Source: CBDFHJ01 sp965247635
Lineage (GTDB): Bacteria > Chloroflexota > Dehalococcoidia > Lucifugimonadales > Australimonadaceae
Assembly (NCBI GenBank): GCA_965247635.1
Contig: CBDFHJ010000010.1
Span: forward strand, 124,001-188,000
Reading direction: 5' to 3'
Length of the DNA stretch: 64,000 nucleotides
In this document: positions 24,809-34,626 of the stretch, piece after piece
Position numbering within the stretch: the stretch's first letter is position 1
Layout: each line of letters begins with the position of its first letter
Position numbers and translations under genes: made by a program
The notes under the pieces: model-generated
Databases searched by the model: none
Seen by the model: the letters and a program-made list of their open reading frames with translations, nothing else
Told to the model about the DNA's origin: nothing

Positions 24809-26750
24809 AGGCAAACTCATCGGATAGGGTGGTCAGCTGTAACACGTCGCCCGGATTGCCGCCACCGCTGTCCAGCACCCCTCAGCGGTAGAGCGCTGGC
24901 CCGTTTTGGTCTGAAGGATGGGAAGGCTCCCCAGCGCTTCGACGCTGCCTGAAGGGGTGGTCACGGTGACGGTCAGCTCGCCTCCCGGCACGTTCAGGGG
25001 CACCACCGGCGCGCTGGGCAGGTTGCGGTCGGCCATGGAGAGGAAGGGGAAGAAGGGCTCCAACCGATAGGTGATGGGCTGGCCGTTGGCCCTGTCGCGA
25101 GGCTCAACTACGAAGACGCCGGACTGGGTCGCGACGCGGTTGGTGAACTCGTAGCTACCCTTGTCCTCAAGCGCGATGGCCCCCCGGGTGCCCTGGTTCG
25201 GGTTGTCCACCAGCAGCATGGGGCTGAGCCGGGGCGAGTCCGGCGAGCCTACCGTTATCAAAGCGACGGTTGCTCCCCGATGGCCAATCAGGATATTGGG
25301 GCCCTGCTCCAACATTGTGCCAAGGGAGTCCAAATCAGGGTTACCGGGAAGCCACGCGTAGAGCCGGTAGGTGCCGGATGGCAGGGAATCGGAGATGAGT
25401 ACGGAGGTGTCTATGGGGCCGGCCAGCGCGCCATCTTCAGCCACCAAAGTGATCCCCAAAACCTGAAGCGTGTCGAACAGGCTGCTTCGATTCCGTTCTA
25501 TGGGCAGGCCAGTGGGCGTGAGCAAGGAGGAGACGAAGTTGGAGCTTGCCGCAGTCTGAACACCCTGAGCATCGAAGAGCAGGTCAACGCCGAAGTGGAG
25601 GTTGCCGGAGACCTGGGACGGGGCCTGCGTCGCGCCCGGAGTGTAGAGACGCAGCGTGCCAGAGACGGTGACGTCGTCGCCAGGCTGGACCGCCCGCTCG
25701 GCCACGCTCCCGGTGATGCCCCAGAAGGCAAACCCCCCGCCGACGTTTGACCAGGACGCGCTGGAAAAGGGCGTACCTGCGTCGTCGGAGGGAGAATCAG
25801 CGACGCGAATGAGGGTACCGGGCCAGTAGTTGAGTTGGTGGACGTTAACTCCCTTCTCCTTTGCCTTATCTTTTGTCTTATCTGGCTCCTCCTCTGCTCG
25901 AGGATGTGGGCTGTAACGCACCTGGACCGTGGCGCCCGGCGCCGAAAGCACTGATGCGCTGAAGCTGCCGTCGGAGCCAGACCGCACGAAAGCAGCGTCG
26001 GCGTACTCCACTGTCGTTACCATCACGGTGGTCGCGTTGGGTATGGCCCCTGCGGCGCCCGTGACCTCCGTCGTGCCGTCGGCCGCCGGCGTGCCGATGG
26101 TGATGAGCGACGCGATGGGCGGCGGCCGGTCAGCGTAGTCCAAAATCAAGGGCCGGGTGGACTTCAAGGGTGTGGTGGGAAGCAGCCTTGGGGTAGAGGT
26201 TGCCGTGGGCGTGGGGGTGATCGCAGCGGTAGCTGTTGGAGTCGGCGTGGCCGTGGGAGAGCGATCCTCTTCAGGTGCCGTTGGCGTTGGTGTAGCAGTG
26301 GGGAAAAGGTCTTTGTCGGGCACCGTGGGCGTTGGCGTGGCGGTGGGCGGTGAGGCCGTTTCGGTACCCAGCGGCGTCGTGGGTGTAGCGTCAGCTCCGC
26401 CGGTACAGGCGATTGTTAGCACGAGTAGGGTGACGACGGAGCCGCGGGCCCAGGATTTCATCCCCACCCCTCCTTGCAAGACGGGTAGTCGCCAGGCGGG
26501 ACAACAGTAGTCGCCCTTACTCTCGTCGTCAACCGCGTGGCGCTGGGCTTCCTAGCGCCCAGTACAAGGAAATACCACGGAGTAAGCCCCCCTCCCTTTT
26601 CGGAAGCGGGTTAGGGTCAGGGTCGAGCAGGGTTACCGGGAATTGGGCGGCGCGCTGGGCACGCGAGCGCCGTGGGTGACGATGGTTCCGGCTGCCTGGG
26701 CCGGACTCCCGGCCAAAGAGCCTTCGGCAAAGAACGTCACCGTGACCGTG

Positions 26751-29700
26751 TCAGCGATACCCCCCCCACCCGCTGTCGAAGTTACTGGCGAGCCGGTTCA
26801 GCGCCTGGGCGTCCAAGTCCCACTGGATAGCTCCGCCAGAGGCCGAGACGTCTTCGTCGATCAGTACTGTCCCTGGCATGGTCACGATCACCCGGGCAGT
26901 CGTGCCGCTCCAACCGGTAGGTAGGGCAGCTTCGAAGTGAGCGGTGCGGCCGGTGAAATACCGGTTGGCCGGAGTGAGTTGTGCCAAGTCGGTCTCGATC
27001 TCCAGCGTATGGGTCTGGGCGTCGGTCACGACGAAGGTGAAGGTCGCGCCGTCCGGGGTCAACGGCCCACCCCTGGGATAGGGAGGCTCCACGGGGCCCG
27101 CGCTTGTCTGGCCATCGTGGGTAACGCTCAGCGACACGGTCCACACGCCAGGTTGATCCAGGACCAGGTCATCGTCTTGGTCGTAGAAGTAACCGATGGC
27201 GTTGGCGCGCCCGTCGAAGGCATGCACCGTGCCGTCGGGCGCGGTCACGGTGTACGCCACGCGGCTGGCCAGCGTGGGCATGATTGGCCCGGCCATCCGG
27301 AAGAGGTCGCCAGTCTCGAGGACGGCGCCGGGCCGCACGCCCAACGGGAGGAAGAGGATGTCTACCTCCCGGTCGTGCACGGTGAACAGAGGCCCTCCGC
27401 TGGGCCCTCCGGCCGCGCCCTGATAGGGCGGCATGATTCGCGAGCCCATGGGGTCGTCGTCGGAGAGGAGTATCCAGCCGGAGCCATAGATGGCGTAGAC
27501 TCCTTCCCCCGAGCTGGCGTCGCGAATCACGGCGCCCCCATACATAAACTTGAAATCGCCCGGCAGGTCGCCCTCTGGCCCGTTGCCCGATTGGGCGTAG
27601 TAGGCGTCGCCGAATCGCCAGTACGATCCACTAACGTCATCACCTTGGATGACCTCGCGGACCCGGACGCCGGGCCGTTCCGCTGAGCTGTACGTGTACG
27701 ACCACAGGTCGACGTCGTCGGGGTGAGCACCCCGACTGCCGCGCTCCCGGTCAGGCAAGGTGAAGAGCGGCATTTGGCCTGCCTGCAACAGGGTGGCCGC
27801 CGGATACTTCAGCATCCACGGAAACTCTTCGGCGAGCTGCTCGAACTGCGCCGTGGCGCGGGTGAGCAGCGCATGGTCGTCGTCCATCGATTGAACGCTC
27901 ATGTGGGTGACCACAGCGGTGCCGGAGTTACGCGAGTCCGCCCGCTCCTCGTGCAACCGTTCTGTCCCCCACAGCACATCGCCCGTGAAGTAGGGGAAGT
28001 GCATGTGGGGCGCTGTCGAATCCTCGTCGTACTCAAAGTCCCGCTCCAGGCCCCACGGGCGGGAGAGCTCGGCCAAGCCATCTGAACCGCGTCGGCCGTG
28101 CGCGATGATCGGCGCGTTGGGCGTGGCGACCACGCCCCCGAAGCGCAGACGCCCAGCCCACAAGCTGCCGTCCGTGTCGGTGTACCGCGCCTCCACGTCG
28201 ATTCGATACTCACCGTCGCGGACAAAGGTCCAGCTGGCGCCGTCGCCGTCCCACCAGCCGTGGGCATTGGCGCGGCCGGTGAAGGTTTCGCCGGTGGATA
28301 TGCCGTCGGCGACCACGTGGGTCACCGTGTAGGTCACTTCAGCCGAGACTCCCGGCATGACGGTGAGGGACACCGGAATCGCGTCGCCTACTTCGAAGGG
28401 CGTCGTAGGCAGCATGGCGGTCTCGATATCGAGCACGTTGGCGATAGTCAGGTCGTAGGTGCCGCTGATTTCGTAGCCGCGCCCACCCACGTCGCAGACG
28501 TATCCCGCCAGCCCGACCACGTAATCGCCGTCCAGGGGAAACTGGTACGCGAAGGTGTCACCATGGCCCAGCAGTTGGGGTATCTCCCGCAGCTCGCCGC
28601 CACCCAGTCCCATGCCGATACTGGCCCACGGCGCGCGGGGCGACTTGACGGCGTAGCGAGCGAGCGGGGCGGGGCCAAGCACGTCCGTCTCGCCGTCGGG
28701 GCGGGCGACGGTGACGGCCAGCTCGCTCTTCGAGAAGTCCAGCACCATTGCCGGGCTGGTGGGCAGTGACCTGTCCACCACGTCGATCATGGGCACGTAC
28801 GGCTCCAGACGGTAGCTCCAGGCCTCGCCATAGCCGTCGAGGCGGGGGATGATCGGGTCGTGGCGGGTGAGCGCGCGTCCGGAGATATCGAAGAGACCCT
28901 GGTCCTCTCGCGCCAGCACCCCGCCGTGGGAGCCTTCGCTGACCTCGTCAGCCAGCAACGTGGTGGCCAGCCGCATGGGTGCGGGGTTGCCCACGGTGAA
29001 CGTGCCCAGCGTCGCCCTGCTGGCGGCGGAGTCCCGAATCACGATGACCATGGGCCGCGTTCCCGCGGGCTCCAACCCCTCATCGGTAAGCCCCCGCAGC
29101 CCTCCGGCGGTCAGCGTGTACAACCCAGGAGGGGTATCGGACGGCAGGTGCAGTCGGGTGTCAAAGTCGGCTACCCAGCGGGCGCCGTCGAGCTCCCAGG
29201 TGACACGCTGGCCGCCCAGGTGGATGTCCCCTAGCGGTGGGCCTCCCATCGTGCGTTCAATCGGAAGCCCGGTAGCGGTGAGGAAGGGGGTTACGAACTT
29301 GCCCGCGCGTCCCACCTGTCGTCCATCGGCATCCCCCAACAAGTTGGCGGCAAATTCCAGGTGCGCGGGGGGTGGTGTGGCCGATGCGCCCGTGAGGAGA
29401 GACACACGCCCGGAGATTGGGAGCCAGTCGCCGGGAGCCAGCGAGTCGTCTTCAAAGGTCCCTTCGATGGCCCACGTGATGATGTCGCAGCAAAGGCGCG
29501 CCCCAGCGCCGAAAGCGATGCCTTCGCCGGCTTCTTCGACAGGGATGCGCAGCAGCACTCCCGGAGCGATCACGTTCTCGAAGCCGGAGGTAGTGATGTC
29601 CGTGAAGATTTCACCGGTGACGTCCTGTTTGATAAGGACATGGGTGCCAGGTGCGCCGACCACTTCGGTCTCAAAGACGCCATCGGCATCCGCCCGCAGG

Positions 29701-30761
29701 ACCGTGAAGTCGTTCAGCTCCAGGTTGCCCACCAGCAAAGAGGCGCCACTGGGCACCGCTCCCGCGGCACCTATGACCTGGACATGGTCATCGGTAGAGT
29801 CGTAGTCCAGCGTGATCGCGCGGGTGTCGGGCGCGGAGAGCGTGCGTTCAGCTTCCCGCGACCCACCTTTCAGCGCCAGGCGCCAGGCTGGGTCGGCCTC
29901 GTCCACCATCGGGATAGACGCCCCAGGCGACCAGGTGTCCGCGAAGCGCCACTCGGGAAACTCGCAGCACTCGCCTACTCGCACTCCGACCTCGGTGAGG
30001 GTGATGCTCTCGGAGGAGCCCAAGCCCCGCAGGTCGATCCGAGCTTCCAGGGCGGTGTCAAAGGCAAAGCTGGAGTAGGTCGTCTCCCCGATCTGTTCCC
30101 ATCCAGCCGTTATATCCACCACGGAGAAAGGCCCGCGGCCCCAGAGGGGTGACCACGCCACCCACAGCTCTCTGGCGCCGGCCTGGAATCGAAACTCGAA
30201 AGACTCGAAAGGCTCAGAAAAGTCGAAGGGAAGGCCAGCATTGCCGAGCTCCACCAGCACGTAAAGCGCGTTCTGGTTGACGAAAGCGTAGCCCGTGGTC
30301 AGGTCCGGGAAGCCCGCCTCCGCGTCGCCCAAGGCATCGGCCAACAGTACGGACCGGTCCACCCAGTCGTCCGTTCTGCCGTCCACAAGCAGGCGGGTCT
30401 CGTTGGACGGCGGCGCTTGCGAGTCGGCCGGCATGGCCGCCGTGGAAGCAGTCCCTGGCGCTGAGTAGCCTGATGGCGGGCACGTGATCTCGCCCTGTCC
30501 AACGAGCGGTTGAGTGGCGCTCGATGAGGGGGTGGGGGAACGCAGCGCCGGGGTCGCGGACGGGGTCGGTGTGGGGAGGCCTGTCGGAAAGCCGGGCGTG
30601 GTCGGCGTAGGCGTGGGGATCAAGGAAGGCGTTGCCGTGGGGGTGACGGATGGAGACGTGGGGGTTACGTCTGTCGGCGAAGTGGACTGCTGACAACCCG
30701 TGACGACCACCGCGGCGGTGGCGAGGAGGATTATGAGACGCGTCCAATGCTTACGTGACAT
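26751..30761 (-). CDS. Very large Thr/Pro-stalk lipoprotein, multi-domain
   Basis: 1336 aa. The signal peptide ends in the lipobox VVTGC (residue ~23), so it is an exported lipid-anchored protein. A Thr/Pro/Ser stalk follows (~25-90). Next is a domain of CBM9/DOMON-like appearance (VDGRTDDWVDRSVLLADALGD), then immunoglobulin-like beta-rich modules containing the recurring ITLDYD...GAAGAVP motif, IIAHGRRG and GAAGGPSGGP. It parallels the pseudogene at 20998-26461 module by module. The stop at 26751 lies just after a run of eight G. With seven G the frame continues ~42 residues (GIADTVTVTFF...) to TAA 26633-26635, which looks like the natural end. Function unknown; the stalk plus beta modules suggest a surface adhesin, sensor or binding protein. 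Confidence 0.85.
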   Translation of the reverse strand: MSRKHWTRLIILLATAAVVVTGCQQSTSPTDVTPTSPSVTPTATPSLIPTPTPTTPGFPTGLPTPTPSATPALRSPTPSSSATQPLVGQGEITCPPSGYSAPGTASTAAMPADSQAPPSNETRLLVDGRTDDWVDRSVLLADALGDAEAGFPDLTTGYAFVNQNALYVLVELGNAGLPFDFSEPFESFEFRFQAGARELWVAWSPLWGRGPFSVVDITAGWEQIGETTYSSFAFDTALEARIDLRGLGSSESITLTEVGVRVGECCEFPEWRFADTWSPGASIPMVDEADPAWRLALKGGSREAERTLSAPDTRAITLDYDSTDDHVQVIGAAGAVPSGASLLVGNLELNDFTVLRADADGVFETEVVGAPGTHVLIKQDVTGEIFTDITTSGFENVIAPGVLLRIPVEEAGEGIAFGAGARLCCDIITWAIEGTFEDDSLAPGDWLPISGRVSLLTGASATPPPAHLEFAANLLGDADGRQVGRAGKFVTPFLTATGLPIERTMGGPPLGDIHLGGQRVTWELDGARWVADFDTRLHLPSDTPPGLYTLTAGGLRGLTDEGLEPAGTRPMVIVIRDSAASRATLGTFTVGNPAPMRLATTLLADEVSEGSHGGVLAREDQGLFDISGRALTRHDPIIPRLDGYGEAWSYRLEPYVPMIDVVDRSLPTSPAMVLDFSKSELAVTVARPDGETDVLGPAPLARYAVKSPRAPWASIGMGLGGGELREIPQLLGHGDTFAYQFPLDGDYVVGLAGYVCDVGGRGYEISGTYDLTIANVLDIETAMLPTTPFEVGDAIPVSLTVMPGVSAEVTYTVTHVVADGISTGETFTGRANAHGWWDGDGASWTFVRDGEYRIDVEARYTDTDGSLWAGRLRFGGVVATPNAPIIAHGRRGSDGLAELSRPWGLERDFEYDEDSTAPHMHFPYFTGDVLWGTERLHEERADSRNSGTAVVTHMSVQSMDDDHALLTRATAQFEQLAEEFPWMLKYPAATLLQAGQMPLFTLPDRERGSRGAHPDDVDLWSYTYSSAERPGVRVREVIQGDDVSGSYWRFGDAYYAQSGNGPEGDLPGDFKFMYGGAVIRDASSGEGVYAIYGSGWILLSDDDPMGSRIMPPYQGAAGGPSGGPLFTVHDREVDILFLPLGVRPGAVLETGDLFRMAGPIMPTLASRVAYTVTAPDGTVHAFDGRANAIGYFYDQDDDLVLDQPGVWTVSLSVTHDGQTSAGPVEPPYPRGGPLTPDGATFTFVVTDAQTHTLEIETDLAQLTPANRYFTGRTAHFEAALPTGWSGTTARVIVTMPGTVLIDEDVSASGGAIQWDLDAQALNRLASNFDSGWGGYR
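26760..26767 (-). repeat. G8 tract at the 3' end of the large lipoprotein gene
   Basis: Eight C on the plus strand. One G fewer joins the 1336-residue frame to the downstream frame that ends at 26633. Confidence 0.75.
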
Positions 30762-30945
30762 TCGCGTTCGTCCTGGCCGCGAAAGAGGCTTTCAACGGGC
30801 CGCCGCACCGGGAGGCAGGCGTTGAGTTCCTTCCATGGCCCAGCGCGCGCTCCCCTAGCATAACGGTTCACCTAGGGCGGGGCACTGTAATCATAAAAGC
30901 AGGCCTCGGCTTGTGACCCTCCCTTCATGCCCTGATAATGGTTTT

Positions 30946-31881
30946 ATGACCTCTAGCGACGTAGAGCCGTTATCAGTGTCACCTGCCCCAGGGCCAACCG
31001 CTCCCTTCAAGAGTGGGCTCGTCGCCATCATCGGGCGGGCCAACGTGGGCAAGTCCACGCTGCTCAACAAGATGGTGGGGCAGAAGATCTCCATCGTCAG
31101 CCCCAAGCCGCACACCACGCGGCACCGGCTGCTGGGCATCCTCAACGGCGAGGGCTTCCAGGTTGGGCTGTTGGACACCCCTGGCTACCTGGTCAGGGGG
31201 CGCGACCAGCTCGACGCCGCCATGTCGCGCCAGGGCGCTACCGCGCTGGCCGAGGCCGATCTGGTGGTGCTGGTGGTGGAGCCACGGATGCCGGGCGACG
31301 TGGAGACGCACTTCATGGACCAGCTGAAGCAGGTGGGCACGCCGGCCATCCTGGTGGTGAACAAGGTGGACACGGTGCAGAAGGTCAAGTTATTGCCGGT
31401 GCTGGAGGCCTACGCCCACGCCTACGCCTTCGTGGAGGTCGTGCCGGTGAGCGCGCTGCTGGAGGATGGGCTGGACCTCCTGGTGCGGCTGCTAAACGAC
31501 TACCTCCCTCGGGAAGAGCTCCTGTTTGACCCCGACCTGGTGACCGACCGGCCGCTACGGTTTCTCCTGGCGGAGGCCATCCGAGAGAAGGTGTTCCTCC
31601 GCTACGACCAGGAGGTCCCGTATTTCGCCGCGGTGGAGGTCGAGGAGTTCGAGGAGCGCGAAGGGGAGCAACCCGACTATCTCCGAGCCACCATCTACGT
31701 CGACAAACCCTCCCAGCGCCAGCTCCTCATTGGACGTGGCGGAAGCGCGCTCAAGGAAGTGGGGATCCAAGCGCGGCAGGAGATCGAAGCGCTGGTGGGC
31801 AAACAGGTGTACGTCGAGCTATGGGTGAAGGTAAACCCCAAGTGGCGCAGGAAGGCGGGGTTTGTCCAGCGGCTGCTGTAG
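30946..31881 (+). CDS. era: GTPase Era
   Basis: Essential GTPase for 16S rRNA maturation and 30S assembly. 311 aa from ATG 30946. G1 GRANVGKS at 30-37, G2 region KPHTTRHR, G3 DTPG at 77-80, G4 NKVD at 139-142, G5 near VPVSALLE, then a C-terminal KH domain with LIGRGGSALKEVGIQARQEIE. A GTG at 30913 in the same frame is an alternative start. Its product binds 16S rRNA at the membrane-proximal ribosome pool. Confidence 0.95.
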   Translation: MTSSDVEPLSVSPAPGPTAPFKSGLVAIIGRANVGKSTLLNKMVGQKISIVSPKPHTTRHRLLGILNGEGFQVGLLDTPGYLVRGRDQLDAAMSRQGATALAEADLVVLVVEPRMPGDVETHFMDQLKQVGTPAILVVNKVDTVQKVKLLPVLEAYAHAYAFVEVVPVSALLEDGLDLLVRLLNDYLPREELLFDPDLVTDRPLRFLLAEAIREKVFLRYDQEVPYFAAVEVEEFEEREGEQPDYLRATIYVDKPSQRQLLIGRGGSALKEVGIQARQEIEALVGKQVYVELWVKVNPKWRRKAGFVQRLL

Positions 31882-31921
31882 CGGGTAGCTCTCCTCTCCC
31901 TCGACGGGGCTTTGCAGGGCA

Positions 31922-32000
31922 AAGCGTCCCGGCGTGGACTTCATGGCAATACATCGCAATGAGCGATAGGGGCACCGCAAGTAGGTCAGGACACGTCCTG
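31922..32000 (+). repeat. Palindromic repeat, copy 2
   Basis: Body gcgtcccggcgtggacttcatggc...gagcgataggggcaccgcaagtagg followed by the palindromic tip caggacacgtcctg. Lies 40 bases past the era stop; here the tip points away from era. Confidence 0.8.
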
Positions 32001-32066
32001 CGGATTAGTGCAGCACTCGACGGCGTGGCGCACGCCTTGTAATATAAGGCCCTATAAGAAAAGAAG

Positions 32067-32103
32067 GAGTAGCCACGCGGCCACCGCCAACGGCTACTCT
32101 TTT
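32067..32103 (+). terminator. Terminator or attenuator hairpin ahead of the PEPCK-like gene
   Basis: Stem gagtagcc (32067-32074) / ggctactc (32092-32099), 17-base loop, then tttt. It ends 36 bases before GTG 32139. It may end era transcription or attenuate the next gene. Confidence 0.6.
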
Positions 32104-32138
32104 CGTACACAGCGCCCTGCTGAGAAGGAGGACCACTG

Positions 32139-34418
32139 GTGAGCAGCTCTGGAAGCCAGCGAGAGTCGTCGGCACTCGCCGCACCCGCCGTCGACCCCGC
32201 GTTCAGTCAAGCCCTGGATGACCTGGTGTCCGAGGCGAGGCGAGGCCATCGTCCGGGCAGCGAGTTCTTCAACCCGTCCGTCGAGTGGCTCATGCAACGC
32301 ATGCGCGTCCTCCAGGACCTGCCGGTGGAGGAGCAGGAGCGGCTGGACCAAGAGACGGCGCGCATCGCCGAGGAGGCCGCTGAGGCGAACGCCGCAGGGC
32401 GGGCGGCCCGTCGCGCGGGGCCGGACGTCGCGGTCCGCTTGGACAACGGCGGGGTGTCCTTTTTCAGTCAGCTTGGCGTCGCGCGGAGGCCTGACCTTAC
32501 CCAGTACTTCATCGATGGCTTCACCCGAAACCGGGACGCCCTCGCCTTCAGCGAAGCCAATCAGGCCCTGTTCGCGGAGGTCTTTCCCTATATCACGAAT
32601 CTGATGAAGGAGCGCTTCGCTTCGGGGGACACCATCATTCAGACCGACCGGCGGCTGGGCGACGCCCCGGGGCGCTCGTTCCACGCCCGGCAACTGCTAT
32701 TCGGCGCGCACTACATGCAGCTCCCCTACATGTGGCGTCAGCTCACCTTCGACCTCCCCGAAGCCGAGTGGGTCAACCCCCCCGATATCCTGGAGGTGTC
32801 GGTACCCCAGTGGTTCGATGACCTGGGCATGCCGGAAGAGCTGAAGGCGCGCATCCGAGAGACCGGCATCACCCAGCTGGTCTTCAAGGCGCCCACCAAG
32901 GGGCTGTCGCTGCACCTGGGGTTCGACTACGTCGGGGAGCACAAGATGGGCCCCCTTTCCATCGCTATGTTCAAGGTGAAGCAGTCGCAGGGACTCGCGG
33001 TACAGGCGGCCCTGAGCGTGGCGAGGGTGAAGGCTATCGACGGCTCCACCGCCAACACCGCGCTGGTGACCGTGGGGCCGTCCCTGCACGGCAAGAGCAC
33101 GCTCACCATCATGATTGAGCTAGCCAACAGCCAGCTTTCCAAGCAGCTGGGGCTAACGGACTCCCCCGACGAGGGGGTGTATCCGATGAACGACGACATC
33201 ATCCTCTTGCAGCCGTTGCCGCAAGCCGTCGAGTCAGCCCGTGGTGGAGGCAAGTTCAAGATATCCCACAGCATCGACGGCACGGAGAACAACTTCTACG
33301 CGGTGCCCTTTGGGCTGAGTAAAGCGGATGACCCCATCACCTACGACGTAGTCCGGGGCAGCCAGGACACTCCGAACTCCCAGGAGACCCTGGAAAACGT
33401 CCTCGTCGACCGGCAGAGCGAGGTGCCAGTGTACGAGCAAAACCCGGTGCGCAACATGCGCATGGTCCTTTCCCGCTCGCGGCTGCTGGATAGGAAGCAG
33501 GTCGGGGGACTGCTAAGGGCGATGACGGACGGACGCGTCGACGAGGCGGTCCACGTGCCCATGGAGGAGATGGATAGGGTGTTCTGGCAGGGCGTCATGC
33601 GCCAGAACACCGTTGTGCCACCCCTGGTCCGGCTGACGGCCGAGCAGTATATCCGGTCGCTCATGTTCGGCGAGGCCGTTCAGACAGGCGCGGCGACAGG
33701 CGCCATAGGCAGGCCCTACGTGGAGTACTTCTCGGACCCGTTCATCATCGGCCTGGAAGACGAGAACGCGAACCTGATGTACAACATCTTGGGGAAGATG
33801 ACCGAGGGCGGGCTGCCCATGACCTACTACATGTTCAACACGGGTGGTGTCGGGGCGGAGACCAACCAAGAAGCCAGCGGGCCCCGGTACAAGAAGATCT
33901 CGCGGGAGATAACGCTGATGCTCCAGGAAGCCCTGCTGCGTGAGGCCATCAGGTTTGAGCACGACGACAGGCTCGGCGTGGACGTAGCGGTGGCAATCGT
34001 GAACGCCCAGGGGCAGGAGGTGGTTGACCTCCGCAAAGAGTGGCTGCCCGTCGAGATTTATGGCGAAGCGGAGTACGACCAGCGGGTGGTGGAGCTGAAA
34101 CGCAAGCGCTACTACGGGGAGAACGCCGAGGATAAGGCCGGCATCCTGCGCTACACCAAGGCGGCGGATGGCATCTTCGACTTAGACGACATTCCAGCGC
34201 CTCGAGACGAGCGCGAGCTGGCCTGCCTGCTCTCCTTCTACTGGCACGTAGACCAGGGCTATAGCACCGTGGTGGAGCTGGCCCAGCACCTTGGAGAGGG
34301 CGGGCGCCCAGACAATGCACTGCTCCAGAGGCTCCAGCAGAAGTACGCGGCTGAGGGGCTGGACCTGTCCGCCGAGGCGCGCGGTGCATTGGATGCGCTA
34401 GGCATCCGTGGGGCCTAA
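32139..34418 (+). CDS. Divergent ATP-type phosphoenolpyruvate carboxykinase homologue
   Basis: 759 aa, about 200 longer than standard ATP-PEPCK. Family landmarks appear in order: a P-loop (GPSLHGKST, 313-321) where PEPCK has GLSGTGKTT, followed by MNDDIILLQ (351-354 NDDI) where PEPCK has its metal-binding FNDD/DDEHGW region, TLENVLVD, PPLVRLTAEQ (PEPCK: PPVSRLTPEQ), YMFNTGGVG (PEPCK: VNTGW) and RYKKISREITLMLQEAL. A ~130-residue N-terminal and an ~80-residue C-terminal extension are unrecognised. The family converts oxaloacetate + ATP to PEP + CO2; given the altered P-loop the reaction here is uncertain. GTG 32139 with AGAAGGAGG upstream. Confidence 0.7.
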   Translation: MSSSGSQRESSALAAPAVDPAFSQALDDLVSEARRGHRPGSEFFNPSVEWLMQRMRVLQDLPVEEQERLDQETARIAEEAAEANAAGRAARRAGPDVAVRLDNGGVSFFSQLGVARRPDLTQYFIDGFTRNRDALAFSEANQALFAEVFPYITNLMKERFASGDTIIQTDRRLGDAPGRSFHARQLLFGAHYMQLPYMWRQLTFDLPEAEWVNPPDILEVSVPQWFDDLGMPEELKARIRETGITQLVFKAPTKGLSLHLGFDYVGEHKMGPLSIAMFKVKQSQGLAVQAALSVARVKAIDGSTANTALVTVGPSLHGKSTLTIMIELANSQLSKQLGLTDSPDEGVYPMNDDIILLQPLPQAVESARGGGKFKISHSIDGTENNFYAVPFGLSKADDPITYDVVRGSQDTPNSQETLENVLVDRQSEVPVYEQNPVRNMRMVLSRSRLLDRKQVGGLLRAMTDGRVDEAVHVPMEEMDRVFWQGVMRQNTVVPPLVRLTAEQYIRSLMFGEAVQTGAATGAIGRPYVEYFSDPFIIGLEDENANLMYNILGKMTEGGLPMTYYMFNTGGVGAETNQEASGPRYKKISREITLMLQEALLREAIRFEHDDRLGVDVAVAIVNAQGQEVVDLRKEWLPVEIYGEAEYDQRVVELKRKRYYGENAEDKAGILRYTKAADGIFDLDDIPAPRDERELACLLSFYWHVDQGYSTVVELAQHLGEGGRPDNALLQRLQQKYAAEGLDLSAEARGALDALGIRGA

Positions 34419-34626
34419 GCCTCCTGGCATGAACAACCCGTTCGTGCTTCGACAGGCTCTCCGACCAGAAGAGGTTCTGTCACCCTGAGAAGAGCGAAGG
34501 GTCTCTCGGGAAGGACCGGTGAGAGATGCTTCGCTCTTCCCAGGAAGGACTCAGCATGACAGATGGCTTGGCCCGCGCTGTTCGTCCTTCGAGAGCCTCA
34601 GGACGAACGGGCGTTTTCAGCAGCCG
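34419..34626. repeat. Palindromic repeat cluster between convergent genes
   Basis: Contains gttcgtgcttcgacaggctc, ctgtcaccctgagaagagcgaagggtctc, and gttcgtccttcgagagcctcaggacgaacggg, which folds back on itself. Separates the 3' ends of the PEPCK-like and thiolase genes and probably terminates both. Confidence 0.6.

Larger units (their letters stand above)
20998..26461 (-). pseudogene. Mosaic lipoprotein pseudogene with CcmH fragment, interrupted by an IS3-like element
   Basis: ATG 26461 (AAGGAGGGG upstream) starts a lipoprotein (signal ending LTIAC) with a Thr/Pro stalk and domains paralogous to the gene at 26751-30761. Frame breaks occur at the C4 run 24878-24881, in the duplicated segment, and near 24375. 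Homology to the paralogue ends at FKFFVV (about 23180), where a CcmH-type segment begins: EARAQALDKQLLCPVC, then after removing the IS LDQSQTPLAKQMRQILRDRL and EEILDYFVSLY. Normal CcmH would continue into a membrane helix; here an unrelated tail follows, with an in-frame TAA at 21316-21318 and a last piece to 20998. Not functional as it stands. Confidence 0.82.

Noticed and set aside
30762..30945. Second attachment site (copy of the tRNA-Gly 3' end) at the right edge of the lipoprotein region
   Set aside because: No match to the tRNA 3' segment was found by eye, so a tRNA-integrated island is not shown.
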